64,000 nt of DNA from Paenibacillus stellifer (GCF_000758685.1 NZ_CP009286.1:1828501-1892500); one strand, 5' to 3'. Positions 1 through 9,076 are shown, numbered from the stretch's first letter. A program made the numbers and translations. The notes: a model not told the origin generated them from the letters alone.

Positions 1-2
1 TA

Positions 3-3000
3 GATACCGCCTGCTCCTCTTCACTGGTCACGCTGCATCTGGCCGCAGCCTCCATCCGCAGGGGGGAATGCGAATCCGCCATTGCCGGCGGCATTCATCT
101 TATGCTGACGCCGACCTCCTATCAATACTTCAGCAGCGCCGAAGCCTTGTCTCCTACTGGACGCAGCAGTGTGTTCGCGGCTGATGCGGACGGCTTCGTT
201 CCGGGCGAAGGTGCCGGACTGGTAATGCTGAAACCGCTGGAGCAGGCGCTGAGAGACGGCGATCCGGTGCTGGCGGTGCTGAAGGCCAGCAGTATTAGTA
301 ATGACGGGCATTCCATCGGCGTAATGGCTCCGAATCCGGACGGGCAAAGAGAGCTGATAGAATCTCTGTACATCAAGCACAATCTCAGTCCGGCGGATGT
401 GCAGTATGTGGAGGCTCACGGAACGGGTACCAAAATCGGCGATCCGAGCGAAGTTAGAGCACTGGACAGTGCCTTCAAGCGCTGGGGGCTGCTGCGGCAG
501 TCAGTTGCCATTGGATCGGTGAAATCCAATATTGGCCATCTATTGGGAGCAGCGGGCATTGCTGGCTTCATCAAAGTGGTGATGGCGCTGCAGAACAAGA
601 TCATGCCGCCGCAGATCAATGTCTCCGCTCCGAACCCGATGCTGAAATTTGAGAAGACGCCGTTCTATCTGCTTACCGCAGCCCAGGAGTGGTCGGTGGC
701 CGAAGGAAAGGCCAGAAGAGCGGCGATCAATTCCTTCGGCTTCGGTGGCACGAACAGCCACATGGTGGTTGAAGAAGCGCCTGCACAGGGCTCGGCAATT
801 GAAACGGAGCGGCCGGTGCGTGCCAAGCATGTTATCGGGCTGTCCGCGCAGACTGAGCCGGCACTGCTGCAGAAGATGCAGGACCTTGCGGCATTTCTGG
901 AGCAGCACGGGGACTATCCGCTGGCAGATGTCTGCTACACCGAGAATGCCGCGCGAACCGCATTGCCGCATCGCTTCTATACCGTGGCAGATTCGGTTCA
1001 GGATCTCATCAGCAAGCTGCAAACCGGAGTCCCGGCCACTGCCCCGGTTTCTCATTCACCCGCAATTGCCCTGATGTTCACGGGACAAGGCTCGCAGTAT
1101 GCGGGCATGGGTAGAGCGCTGTACGAAGGACTTCCTGCCTTCCGGAAAAATGTAGACGCCTGCTCCGCAGCGTTTGAGCCTTATCTGGACCTGAAGCTGA
1201 CGGACCTCATCTATGGCGGCGAGGCCGATGACGGACGGCTTGCCCAGACGCAGTTTACCCAACCGGCTGTCTTTACACTAGACTACGCGTTTGGATGCTT
1301 GCTGCTGGATGGTGGCATCCGGCCTGCTTATATGCTGGGTCACAGCATCGGAGAATGGACAGCCGCATGCCTTGCGGGCATCGTCAGTCTTGCCGATGCG
1401 GCGAGACTGGTCGCCGTAAGAGGCAGACTCATGAGCGGGCTTCCGGCTGCCGGAGCCATGGCTGCCATATTCACTTCAGGCAGCAAGCTGGAAGAATTGC
1501 TGCAATCCTTTGCCGGTTCTTTATGGGTTGCCGGATACAACGTTACGCATCAGGTGGTCTCCGGCAGCAGCGAGGCGGTCGAGGAATTCCTCTCCGTGCT
1601 GCAGACAAAGGGAATCGGGGGCAAACGGCTGAATGTGTCCCAGGCCTTCCACACTCCGCTGATGACCCCGATGCTGGAGGCGTTCAGGAAGGAACTGGAG
1701 GCCACTGTATTCCATGCGCCGCTGATTCCGGTGATCTCCAATGTCACTGCCGAAGTGATCGAAGGTCCGCCTGCGCCAGAATACTGGATGCTCCATATCC
1801 TGGAAGCCGTCCGCTTTGAACAGAGCCTTGCTTACGCGCTGGATCAGGAGGTCTCGGTTCTGATTGAATGCGGACCGGGCGCCATCCTCGCCGGGATGGC
1901 AGGAGGGCTGCAACACCCGGGCAAGCCGCAGGTGCTTCATGCCCTTAGCCGCAAAAAGGACCCATGGGACACCTGGCTTGGCCTGCTCGGCCAGCTGCAT
2001 TGCCTTGGCGCCAGACTGGACTGGGCGGCTGTGGAGCAGGGCGGTCTTTTCCGTAAAGTACCGCTGCCGGTCTATCCTTTTGAGCATACCATCTTCAAGC
2101 CCGATTTCGGTGATGACTCCGGCTCAAACTCTGCTGTAAATGCAAGGAAGTGGCTCCATGAATGGAAATGGAGACCTGAACCGCTTGCGGAAGACAACAG
2201 CCTTGCGGCCGGCGCGGTGCTGGTGTGGAAGGGGGATACGGAGTTTGGAAGGGAACTGGAGAGCATGCTCGACACTGAGCGCAATCCTGTCTTTTATGTA
2301 AGCTTCGGCAATGAACCGCATTATGACGGGGACCGGAGCTTCACCATACGGATGGATTGGGAGGAAGATTACAGTGCCATGTTGCGCCAGTTGCCGTGCA
2401 TTGTCTCCACAATAATTCATTTGTCCAATTACGCGCGGGAGAAGCAGGGGAGCCCAGAGCTTTTAACGGATATCCAAGCGGTGAACGATGGAATATGGAG
2501 CCTTTATTTCCTCGGCCAGGCTCTGGTGCGGCAGGGGCTGAGCGATGTGCAGCTAGTCATTGTGACGAATAAAGCGTTCAGGCTGGAGGGGGATCTGGAA
2601 GCAGGTCATCCGGCTCAGGCGGCAGCGGCTGCAGTGGGCCAAGTCATTGATCTGGAGCATGAAGGGATTCATGTCTCGGTGCTGGATATGAACAAGGAGG
2701 ACTATGTTTCTGGCCAGGAATTTGCCGCCGCCCTGCACGCTTCTCTGATGCTGAGGGTGGATGGGGAATCTGTCGCTGCGATCCGCAGCGGTACCGTGTA
2801 TTCGCGTAGCCTGGAACGGATGCCGGAGCAAGCTGCCGGGGAAGTGTTTGAGCCATGCAGCGGCGAGACCTACCTGATTACCGGCGGCACAGGGCTCGTC
2901 GGAAGCCGGATCGCCGAAGCGCTTGCCCGGCAGGCGCAGATCAATCTGGTGATTACCGGCCGCAAGCCTGTTCCAGCCAACCCTCAGCTTCTTCTAGAGC

Positions 3001-3737
3001 TGGAGAAGCTGGGGGCGCAGGTGATGTATGCGGCAGTGGATGTCACCAGCCGAGCGCAGATGGAGGAATTGCTGGCCCGCATTCATGACGTCTATGGACC
3101 GCTGCATGGTGTTATTCATGCGGCCGGCCAGATGGAGTATGCTCCGCATAAGCTGCTGGCCCGCAGCCAGGACGAGATTGAACAGGTGCTGGCTCCCAAG
3201 TGGCAAGGCACGATTATTGCGGATCTCGTCACCCGGCAGGAGCCGCTGCGATTTTTTGCCGCCTTGTCCTCTATCTCGGCTTCCCGCAAAGCCTGGGCTT
3301 CCGGACTTGGGGATTATGCCGCGGCGAACGCGTTTTTGAACGGCTACTGCACTTATCGGGGAGGGGACAATGCGCCGGGGCGTTCCTTGTCTATTAATTA
3401 CTCCCTCTGGAAGGATACGGGGGCCGGAACGGATTTCGGCAAGCTGGTTGAGCTCACCCTTAAGGGACAAGGCTTGCAGCCGCTTGCCCATGAAGCAGCA
3501 GCGGCTGCTTTTCTGAGAGCCTTGGCCTCTACCGGGTCTGATATTGTTCATGTGCTCGACCTGGTGGAGCCGAAGGCGCAAAAGGAAAATTCCACACTTC
3601 TCCCAGACAGCAGGAGCCTATGCGGGTGGCGGAAAGACCGTTCGTCCACCGCTCCGTTAGAGAAATCAAAGATATTGTCTATCAGGCCATCAGTGAGGAA
3701 TTGCGGATATCCATCCGCCATCTGGATACGGGCATGA
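3..3737 (+). CDS. Type I polyketide synthase, KS-AT-KR segment (5' end outside window)
   Basis: The gene enters the window already in frame at base 3. It begins at the ketosynthase active site: the Cys codon of DTACSSS is at 12-14, the His of EAHGTGT at 417 and the His of NIGHLLG at 537. The 135- and 175-residue offsets from the Cys are those expected of a working KS. A KS-AT linker follows, then an acyltransferase (about 1060-1960) with GQGSQYAGMG, the nucleophile motif GHSIGE (Ser codon 1344) and QAFHTP, which fits malonyl-CoA selectivity. A ketoreductase follows, with a structural half at about 2140-2800 and a catalytic half with TGGTGLVG near 2880, SSIS, and the GDYAAANAF Tyr codon at 3315. 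The frame then runs into about 45 residues of unrelated sequence and stops, while an ACP continues in another frame. A broken single gene is therefore likely. The product is a cytosolic modular PKS; the compound is unknown. Confidence 0.93.
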   Translation, partial: DTACSSSLVTLHLAAASIRRGECESAIAGGIHLMLTPTSYQYFSSAEALSPTGRSSVFAADADGFVPGEGAGLVMLKPLEQALRDGDPVLAVLKASSISNDGHSIGVMAPNPDGQRELIESLYIKHNLSPADVQYVEAHGTGTKIGDPSEVRALDSAFKRWGLLRQSVAIGSVKSNIGHLLGAAGIAGFIKVVMALQNKIMPPQINVSAPNPMLKFEKTPFYLLTAAQEWSVAEGKARRAAINSFGFGGTNSHMVVEEAPAQGSAIETERPVRAKHVIGLSAQTEPALLQKMQDLAAFLEQHGDYPLADVCYTENAARTALPHRFYTVADSVQDLISKLQTGVPATAPVSHSPAIALMFTGQGSQYAGMGRALYEGLPAFRKNVDACSAAFEPYLDLKLTDLIYGGEADDGRLAQTQFTQPAVFTLDYAFGCLLLDGGIRPAYMLGHSIGEWTAACLAGIVSLADAARLVAVRGRLMSGLPAAGAMAAIFTSGSKLEELLQSFAGSLWVAGYNVTHQVVSGSSEAVEEFLSVLQTKGIGGKRLNVSQAFHTPLMTPMLEAFRKELEATVFHAPLIPVISNVTAEVIEGPPAPEYWMLHILEAVRFEQSLAYALDQEVSVLIECGPGAILAGMAGGLQHPGKPQVLHALSRKKDPWDTWLGLLGQLHCLGARLDWAAVEQGGLFRKVPLPVYPFEHTIFKPDFGDDSGSNSAVNARKWLHEWKWRPEPLAEDNSLAAGAVLVWKGDTEFGRELESMLDTERNPVFYVSFGNEPHYDGDRSFTIRMDWEEDYSAMLRQLPCIVSTIIHLSNYAREKQGSPELLTDIQAVNDGIWSLYFLGQALVRQGLSDVQLVIVTNKAFRLEGDLEAGHPAQAAAAAVGQVIDLEHEGIHVSVLDMNKEDYVSGQEFAAALHASLMLRVDGESVAAIRSGTVYSRSLERMPEQAAGEVFEPCSGETYLITGGTGLVGSRIAEALARQAQINLVITGRKPVPANPQLLLELEKLGAQVMYAAVDVTSRAQMEELLARIHDVYGPLHGVIHAAGQMEYAPHKLLARSQDEIEQVLAPKWQGTIIADLVTRQEPLRFFAALSSISASRKAWASGLGDYAAANAFLNGYCTYRGGDNAPGRSLSINYSLWKDTGAGTDFGKLVELTLKGQGLQPLAHEAAAAAFLRALASTGSDIVHVLDLVEPKAQKENSTLLPDSRSLCGWRKDRSSTAPLEKSKILSIRPSVRNCGYPSAIWIRA

Positions 3738-6448
3738 ATTTCACGGAGCTGGGTCTGAATTCGGTTGGAGCGACGCGAGTGGTTGCCGATATTGGCGGCA
3801 AGCTGGATACAGAGCTTTACCCGACCTTGATTTTTGAATATCAGACGCCGGAAGCCCTGGCCTCGCACATTGCGGAGCAGTTGACTCAGGAATCAGCAGC
3901 TTATGCCGCTACAGCTCTGGAAACAGCGGGCGGAGCTGTTGAACCGAGACCGGAAGAGCGGCAGGACATCGCCATTATCGGCATGGGTCTGCGCATACCG
4001 GGGGCGAACAGCCTGGAGGAATACTGGGAGCTGCTGTACAGTGGCAGAAGCGCCATCCGTGAAGTGGCTCCCGGCAGATGGTCGGATGACAAGCACGTGA
4101 ACGCGGATGCAGGCGTGCTTCACACCTCCTATATCGGCAAGGGCGGGTTCATCGACGCCCCGTATGATTTTGATCCGCTGTTCTTCGGCATGTCGCCCAA
4201 GGAAGCGGAGTCTACAGATCCACAGCAAAGAATATTCCTGCAGATTTGCTGGGAAGCCTTGCAGCAGGCAGGATACGGCGGAAAGTACCGCACCCGCAAA
4301 ATAGGGGTGTTCGCAGGCTGTGAACAGAACACCTACATGGAGCATTTCGCAAATTACCGTTCCTTTATGCTGATTAAGGAACGATTGCTGGACAGCCCGG
4401 CTTTCAGCGGGATGCAGCCTGCTGAGCGGCAGGAGATTCTCGCCCGAATCTCCGGTGTGCTGGAGCCTGCACGGCTGGTCGCCGATGTTGTTGCAGGGAA
4501 CGGCCTGAATGAAGTGGCCGCGCGGGTCAGCCATTGCCTCAACCTGAGCGGGCCGAGCCTGATCGTGAATTCCGCCTGCTCCTCTTCCCTGGTGGCCATC
4601 CATATGGCCTGCGAGAGTCTGCGGACCGGACAGTCGGAAATGGCGCTTGCCGGAGGGGTGAATCTGAACCTTAGCCCAACGCCGTTCGTGTCGCTGAGCC
4701 GGGTAACCGCGCTGTCTCCAACAGGCGAGTGCTATCCGTTTGACCAGCGGGCGAACGGAATGGTTCTGGGGGAAGGGGCAGGCGCTGTGCTCCTGAAGCC
4801 GCTTCATGCCGCACTGCGGGACGGCGATCATATTCACGCGGTAATCAAGGGCTCGGCGATCAACAATGACGGGCGTTCCCAGGGTATTACTGCACCCCGG
4901 CCACAGGGGCAGGCCGAAGTGATCCGCGAAGCGTTTATGCGGACCGGCATTCATCCGGAGACGATATCCTATATCGAGACACATGGCACAGCTACACCGT
5001 TGGGAGATCCGATTGAGATTGAAGGCATGACACGGGCGTTCAGCAGCTTTACGGACAAGAAGCAGTTCTGCGGCATCGGCTCCGTAAAATCTTCTGTCGG
5101 GCATATGTTATCTGCCGCAGGGGTGACCAGTCTGATCAAAGTGGTGCTGTCCCTCAAGCATCAGATACTTCCGCATACAGTAAATTACGAGCAGCCTAAT
5201 CCTAATATTGATTTCGAGCGTTCACCTTTTTATGTCGTCGATAAGCATCCCCGGCGATGGGAAGCCGCCGGAGCAGCTCCGCTGCGGGCCAGCGTGAACG
5301 CCTTCGGGTTTGGCGGAACCAATGCCCACGTCATTCTGGAGCAGGCGCCGCCGGAGGCGGTTGTTCTCCCTGATTCGCTGCAGCCTGCCCCGCAGCTTCT
5401 GCTGCTTACGGGCAGAAGCGAACTTGGTCTCAGACAGGTTGCGGGCAAGCTCCGGGCCTATCTTGCAGATAATCAAGAGGTTAGCGCTGCTGCCGTCTGC
5501 CGTGCGATGAACCGTTCGCAGAAGGAATTGCCGGTTAAGGCAGCTGCTGTCGTAACCTCCAGGGAGCACCTGGCCGGCATTCTCTCGGTTGTCGAAGACG
5601 GAGGGAGCTTGGCCGAGATCCTGAGAGGCCGGGCTAATCCGAACAGAACGACTCCGGTCCAATGGGTGCTTGACGGCGGGAATGCCTTGAACGGCCAGGA
5701 ATTGGCTGCTGTCAGCGTACGGTTCCCTGGCTTCGGCCTGGCTTACCAGGAGGTCATGGAGGCAGCGGGTGGAGCAAGCCCACAGATCGAATGCCTGGCC
5801 ATCCAGTTTGCGCTTGGCAAGCTGCTTCTCGATGTTGGCATCCGTCCTATGGCTATACTGGCCGAAGGGGCCGGTATTCTAGCAGCCTTGATGCTTACGG
5901 GACGAATTACGCTGCGCCAGGCGGTTCTGTTCATTCAGGACGGACGGGAGCCGGCAAGAGATTCTTCGCCTATTCCCGAAGGGCTTGTGAAGTGTGCGGT
6001 GGTCATTCCTTCAGGCATCGTTGATCAGCAGTCCATGGATGGCCTTTGGCCGCTGATCGCAGAGTCCATGGTGAACGGTCTGGTACGTACAGACGTTGAA
6101 CAATCATTGGAAGCGGGCGATACGCTGCTGATCTGCGGCAGCCTCCGCCGCCGGGACAGCATGTCCCTTGAGAGTATTCGCGGAGTGCAGACCATCTGCC
6201 TGCTGATTGAGCATGACCCTGTGGAGAATTTACTGCGGGCAATGGCAGAGCTGTATGTGCTGGGTGTGCCGTTTGATCCGGCAGGACTGTCAGTTCCAAG
6301 CGGGCGGACTCTGACCCTGCCGACTTATCCATTTGAAAATGCGACCTATAAGGCGCAGTTCGAGGATGAAATTTTGCTGCCTCAAGCATCAGGGACTCCT
6401 TACGTTGATCCGAATTCCAGAAAAGGACTCATAAAAGTAGAGGTATAA
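3620..6448 (+). CDS. Type I polyketide synthase, ACP-KS-degenerate AT, terminal module
   Basis: 942 residues as read from ATG 3620, overlapping the preceding PKS frame by 118 bases. An acyl carrier domain (residues about 15-85) has the phosphopantetheine Ser48 in GLNSVGA. A ketosynthase (about 112-575) has Cys320 in NSACSSS, His455 in ETHGTATPLGD and His495 in SVGHMLSAAG, with textbook spacing. The next 350 residues align by eye to an acyltransferase (RPMAILAEGAG against RPAYMLGHSIG in the upstream protein). The GHSxG nucleophile motif has become A748-E-G-A-G752, so this AT should be inactive. The protein ends shortly after the usual post-AT YPFE linker, without KR, ACP or thioesterase. The start is uncertain: the frame is open back to 3542, and GGAG lies only 3 bases before ATG 3620. 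Fusion to the upstream frame through a one-base shift is the simplest reading. Confidence 0.92.
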   Translation: MRVAERPFVHRSVREIKDIVYQAISEELRISIRHLDTGMNFTELGLNSVGATRVVADIGGKLDTELYPTLIFEYQTPEALASHIAEQLTQESAAYAATALETAGGAVEPRPEERQDIAIIGMGLRIPGANSLEEYWELLYSGRSAIREVAPGRWSDDKHVNADAGVLHTSYIGKGGFIDAPYDFDPLFFGMSPKEAESTDPQQRIFLQICWEALQQAGYGGKYRTRKIGVFAGCEQNTYMEHFANYRSFMLIKERLLDSPAFSGMQPAERQEILARISGVLEPARLVADVVAGNGLNEVAARVSHCLNLSGPSLIVNSACSSSLVAIHMACESLRTGQSEMALAGGVNLNLSPTPFVSLSRVTALSPTGECYPFDQRANGMVLGEGAGAVLLKPLHAALRDGDHIHAVIKGSAINNDGRSQGITAPRPQGQAEVIREAFMRTGIHPETISYIETHGTATPLGDPIEIEGMTRAFSSFTDKKQFCGIGSVKSSVGHMLSAAGVTSLIKVVLSLKHQILPHTVNYEQPNPNIDFERSPFYVVDKHPRRWEAAGAAPLRASVNAFGFGGTNAHVILEQAPPEAVVLPDSLQPAPQLLLLTGRSELGLRQVAGKLRAYLADNQEVSAAAVCRAMNRSQKELPVKAAAVVTSREHLAGILSVVEDGGSLAEILRGRANPNRTTPVQWVLDGGNALNGQELAAVSVRFPGFGLAYQEVMEAAGGASPQIECLAIQFALGKLLLDVGIRPMAILAEGAGILAALMLTGRITLRQAVLFIQDGREPARDSSPIPEGLVKCAVVIPSGIVDQQSMDGLWPLIAESMVNGLVRTDVEQSLEAGDTLLICGSLRRRDSMSLESIRGVQTICLLIEHDPVENLLRAMAELYVLGVPFDPAGLSVPSGRTLTLPTYPFENATYKAQFEDEILLPQASGTPYVDPNSRKGLIKVEV

Positions 6449-6484
6449 AAGGAGAGGGCCATCAGCAAGGGCGCCAAAATATCT

Positions 6485-7651
6485 ATGATTATACTATCAT
6501 CGGTTATTATTGTGCTCATTCTGCTTGCTGGAGCGCTATTCACGGCGAGCGGCGTATTTAAGAAAGCGAAATACCTTGACCCCTGGAAACGTGATTACGC
6601 TGACCAATTCGAAGATCCGAGAGTGAAGCTTACAGCCTATGGCTTGCTTGCTCCTAACGGACACAATATGCAGCCCTGGAAGATTCGTCTCGACAAGCAA
6701 AATCCGCTTAAGTTCTCTTTGTACAGTGACAATACACGCCTCGCGCTTGCATCCGATCCGGTGGCGCGGCAAACCCTGGTTTCCCAGGGGACCTTTCTGG
6801 AATATGTGAGGGTTGCCGGAGAACAGTTGGGCTATCAGGCGACGATCAGGCTTTTTCCGGAAGGGGAATATGATGAGCAGAAGCTTGGCGAGAGTATGGA
6901 CCAGAAGCCTGTAGCGGAAATAACGCTGTTGAAGGTACAGCCTGCGGCTAATCCGTTGTTCGATTATATGTTCTTGCCGGATACGAACCGGATGGCCTAT
7001 AAGCCTGACCCTTTGACTGCGGAGCAGCGTCAGCATCTTGAGCAGACTAATACGGATGAGGCTTTGAAGTTAACCTTTATGGATGCTTCGGCGGACATCA
7101 AGAAGCTGGGGGAATACGGTATTGAGGGTACAGACATCGAAACCGGACTTAAGCGCATGAATGAGGAGTCAGCACAGATTTTTCGTTCGAATGAGAGCCA
7201 GAAGAACAAATACCGGTACGGTTTTTCGTTTGAGGGGCAAGGAACCACGGGCGTGAAAAAGCATCTGCTGCAAGGCCTCATTACGATCTTCCCCTCTTTT
7301 AATAATGCGGAAGCTTCGACCAAGCTCGCCGTTGATGCGGCCCGGACGGCTGCCCAACATACTCCGGCGTATGCACTGATTCTCAGTAAGGACAACAGCC
7401 GTACTAGTCAGGTAAAAGCAGGCATGCTCTACAGCCGGCTCATTCTCGCCGGACATGAGCAGGGACTGGTCATGCAGCCGCTGAGCCAGGTGCTGGAGGA
7501 GTATCCGGAGATGAAGGCGCCGTATACCCGGATTCATCAGGAGTATGCTCCGGGTGGTGAAACGATCCAGTTACTGGTCCGCCTGGGCCAGCCGACACAG
7601 GATACGCCGCTCAGCATGAGAAGGGCGGTTACCGACCTGATTGCAGACTGA
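6485..7651 (+). CDS. Membrane-anchored Acg-type nitroreductase-family protein
   Basis: 388 residues from ATG 6485. Residues 1-20 are a hydrophobic membrane anchor or signal anchor. LAPNGHNMQPWKI (about 55-67) matches the FMN-binding N-terminal motif of nitroreductase-fold proteins, and later blocks (FLPDTNRMAYKPDPLT, LVMQPLSQVLEEYPEM) resemble the Acg/Rv2032 subgroup. It lies 36 bases after the PKS stop with no terminator between, so it is probably co-transcribed, and a redox tailoring role is possible but unproved. Start choice is odd. The good Shine-Dalgarno (AAAAGGAG, 6447-6454) is 30 bases from ATG 6485. It sits 6 bases before an in-frame ATC codon at 6461, and starting there would give a typical Lys-containing N terminus before the membrane segment. 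Confidence 0.75.
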   Translation: MIILSSVIIVLILLAGALFTASGVFKKAKYLDPWKRDYADQFEDPRVKLTAYGLLAPNGHNMQPWKIRLDKQNPLKFSLYSDNTRLALASDPVARQTLVSQGTFLEYVRVAGEQLGYQATIRLFPEGEYDEQKLGESMDQKPVAEITLLKVQPAANPLFDYMFLPDTNRMAYKPDPLTAEQRQHLEQTNTDEALKLTFMDASADIKKLGEYGIEGTDIETGLKRMNEESAQIFRSNESQKNKYRYGFSFEGQGTTGVKKHLLQGLITIFPSFNNAEASTKLAVDAARTAAQHTPAYALILSKDNSRTSQVKAGMLYSRLILAGHEQGLVMQPLSQVLEEYPEMKAPYTRIHQEYAPGGETIQLLVRLGQPTQDTPLSMRRAVTDLIAD

Positions 7652-7776
7652 GCGAGGCACATCTGTCATTAATCAAGGAGCATCAGTATGCCGCTTCTCC
7701 TTCAGGACCGTAGATTGACACGGCATTGCCAACCGGATAAACCGGGAATAATTGACCGTCTACCGAACCGCCGGAA

Positions 7777-7820
7777 ACACAATAGAAGCCAGAAACAGCT
7801 GGCTTTTATTGTGTTTTTTT
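7777..7820 (+). terminator. Intrinsic terminator after the PKS/nitroreductase genes
   Basis: A 16-bp stem (7777-7792 with 7799-7814, one G-U pair) with a 6-base loop is followed by a run of Ts to 7820. It ends the transcript from the PKS side before the tRNA region. Confidence 0.9.
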
Positions 7821-7875
7821 GACACCAATTCAGCAAGCATCTAATCAGTTCAAACGATGTTAACCTTTCGAATAC

Positions 7876-7904
7876 AAGAAAAACCCTTGATTTCTCAAGG
7901 GTTT
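7876..7904 (-). terminator. Intrinsic terminator of the tRNA-Pro gene
   Basis: A 10-bp perfect stem, 7881-7890 with 7895-7904 (AAACCCTTGA/TCAAGGGTTT, 4-base loop), reads on the minus strand into TTCTT. It lies 13 bases beyond the tRNA 3' end. Confidence 0.85.
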
Positions 7905-7916
7905 AGCATTCATATA

Positions 7917-7993
7917 TGGTCGAGACGACAGGATTTGAACCTGCGACCTCTTGCTCCCGAAGCAAGCGCTCTACCAAGCTGAGCCACGTCTCG
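7917..7993 (-). tRNA. tRNA-Pro, anticodon CGG, CCA encoded
   Basis: Read on the minus strand it folds as a full cloverleaf. The acceptor stem is CGAGACG/CGTCTCG, with discriminator A and an encoded CCA (7917-7919). The D stem is GCTC/GAGC, the anticodon stem CTTGC/GCAAG with loop TTCGGGA (anticodon CGG, reading CCG), and the T arm GCAGG-TTCGAAT-CCTGT. It is a monocistronic gene with its own promoter and terminator. Confidence 0.96.
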
Positions 7994-8035
7994 TTGATAA
8001 TCCGGCATACAGTAGATTGGGCCGAACAGTTTACT

Positions 8036-8064
8036 ATTATACTCATTATCGCGGTAAAAGTAAA
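8036..8064 (-). promoter_or_regulatory. Sigma-A promoter of tRNA-Pro
   Basis: On the minus strand TTTACT (8059-8064) and TATAAT (8036-8041) are separated by 17 bases, about 43 bases upstream of the tRNA. Confidence 0.8.
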
Positions 8065-8123
8065 TTTATTTTACTATAAGCCCGCTCCATATTCATTTGC
8101 AGTCACTTCGTACAGAGATGGTG

Positions 8124-8153
8124 TTAGGAGATCAACCGCTCAACTTGTATAAT
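8124..8153 (+). promoter_or_regulatory. Candidate promoter of the SDR gene
   Basis: TATAAT at 8148-8153 with a weak TTAGGA 18 bases upstream (8124-8129), about 55 bases before the SDR start. Only the -10 box is convincing. Confidence 0.45.
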
Positions 8154-8206
8154 AACCCATAGCAGCATAATTTGCGGCTGGACAGCCGGCCGACGGGGGA
8201 GGATCA

Positions 8207-8995
8207 TTGCAAATGGATTTGGGCTTGAAGGGGAAAAAGGCGGTAATCACCGGAGGAAGCAAAGGAATCGGACTGGCCACGGCTCTACTGCTGGCAGGAG
8301 AAGGAGCGGATGTGGCGATCATAGCCCGGACGCTTGAACCGCTTCAGGAGGCGGCGAGGCGCATTGCGGAAGCGACGGGCCGGGAGCCGCTGATCGTGCA
8401 GGCCGATATCTCGTCGGAGGAAGGCGCGCGCGAAGCGGTGGAGAAGGCGGCCGGTTATTTCGGCGGGCTTGATATTCTGGTCAACAACGCGGGGACGTCC
8501 GCGGCCAAGCCTTTTGAGGAAGTGGACGGCGCTTCCTGGGACGCGGATCTTGATTTGAAGCTGCTGGCAGCGGTGCACTGCTCACGGGCTGCCATTCCGC
8601 ATATGCGGGACGCGGGAGGCGGCGCGATTGTCAACGTGACGGCGGTGAAGGGCAAGGCTCCATCCGAGTCCTCGCTGCCGACGTCCGTCAGCCGGGCGGC
8701 GGGGCTGGCACTGACCAAGGCGATGAGCCGGGACCTGGCAGGAGCGAACATTCGCGTCAATGCGGTGTGCATCGGGCTGATCCGCAGCAACCAGATCGAG
8801 AAGAAGTGGAAGCAGGCGGCTCCGCAATTAAGCTGGGAGGAATTCTCCGCCGATCCCCGGCATAACATTCCGCTGGGACGTATCGGCGACGCCCGGGAAG
8901 CGGCCAATGTGATCGGTTTCCTGGTATCGGAGGCGGCATCTTATGTGACGGGAACCGCGGTGAATATCGACGGGGGATCGTCGGCCGTGCTGTAG
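8207..8995 (+). CDS. SDR-family oxidoreductase-like protein lacking the YxxxK pair
   Basis: 262 residues from TTG 8207, or 260 from ATG 8213. GGGGGAGG (8195-8202) is 4 bases before the TTG and 10 before the ATG, so the ATG is equally likely. Rossmann-fold SDR of FabG type: TGGSKGIG (residues 15-22), NNAG, a proposed Ser/Thr region VNVTAV, and the C-terminal DGGSSAVL. The catalytic site that should read PYSASKAA reads PTSVSRAAG, with Thr159 for Tyr and Arg163 for Lys. FabG-like subgroups with an imperfect catalytic tetrad are known, so it may use a different mechanism or may not be a classical oxidoreductase. It stands alone between its own -10 box and the alaS promoter. Confidence 0.85.
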   Translation: MQMDLGLKGKKAVITGGSKGIGLATALLLAGEGADVAIIARTLEPLQEAARRIAEATGREPLIVQADISSEEGAREAVEKAAGYFGGLDILVNNAGTSAAKPFEEVDGASWDADLDLKLLAAVHCSRAAIPHMRDAGGGAIVNVTAVKGKAPSESSLPTSVSRAAGLALTKAMSRDLAGANIRVNAVCIGLIRSNQIEKKWKQAAPQLSWEEFSADPRHNIPLGRIGDAREAANVIGFLVSEAASYVTGTAVNIDGGSSAVL

Positions 8996-9041
8996 CCCTT
9001 CCCGGCTGCCTCATCGGAGCTCAGCCCGCTGGCAGCACGGA

Positions 9042-9070
9042 TTGACAGAGCCTCCGGGCGTGGCTATAAT
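9042..9070 (+). promoter_or_regulatory. Sigma-A promoter of the alaS leader
   Basis: TTGACA (9042-9047), 17-base spacer, TATAAT (9065-9070). This is a perfect consensus promoter just ahead of the T-box leader. Confidence 0.93.
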
Positions 9071-9076
9071 TGTGAT

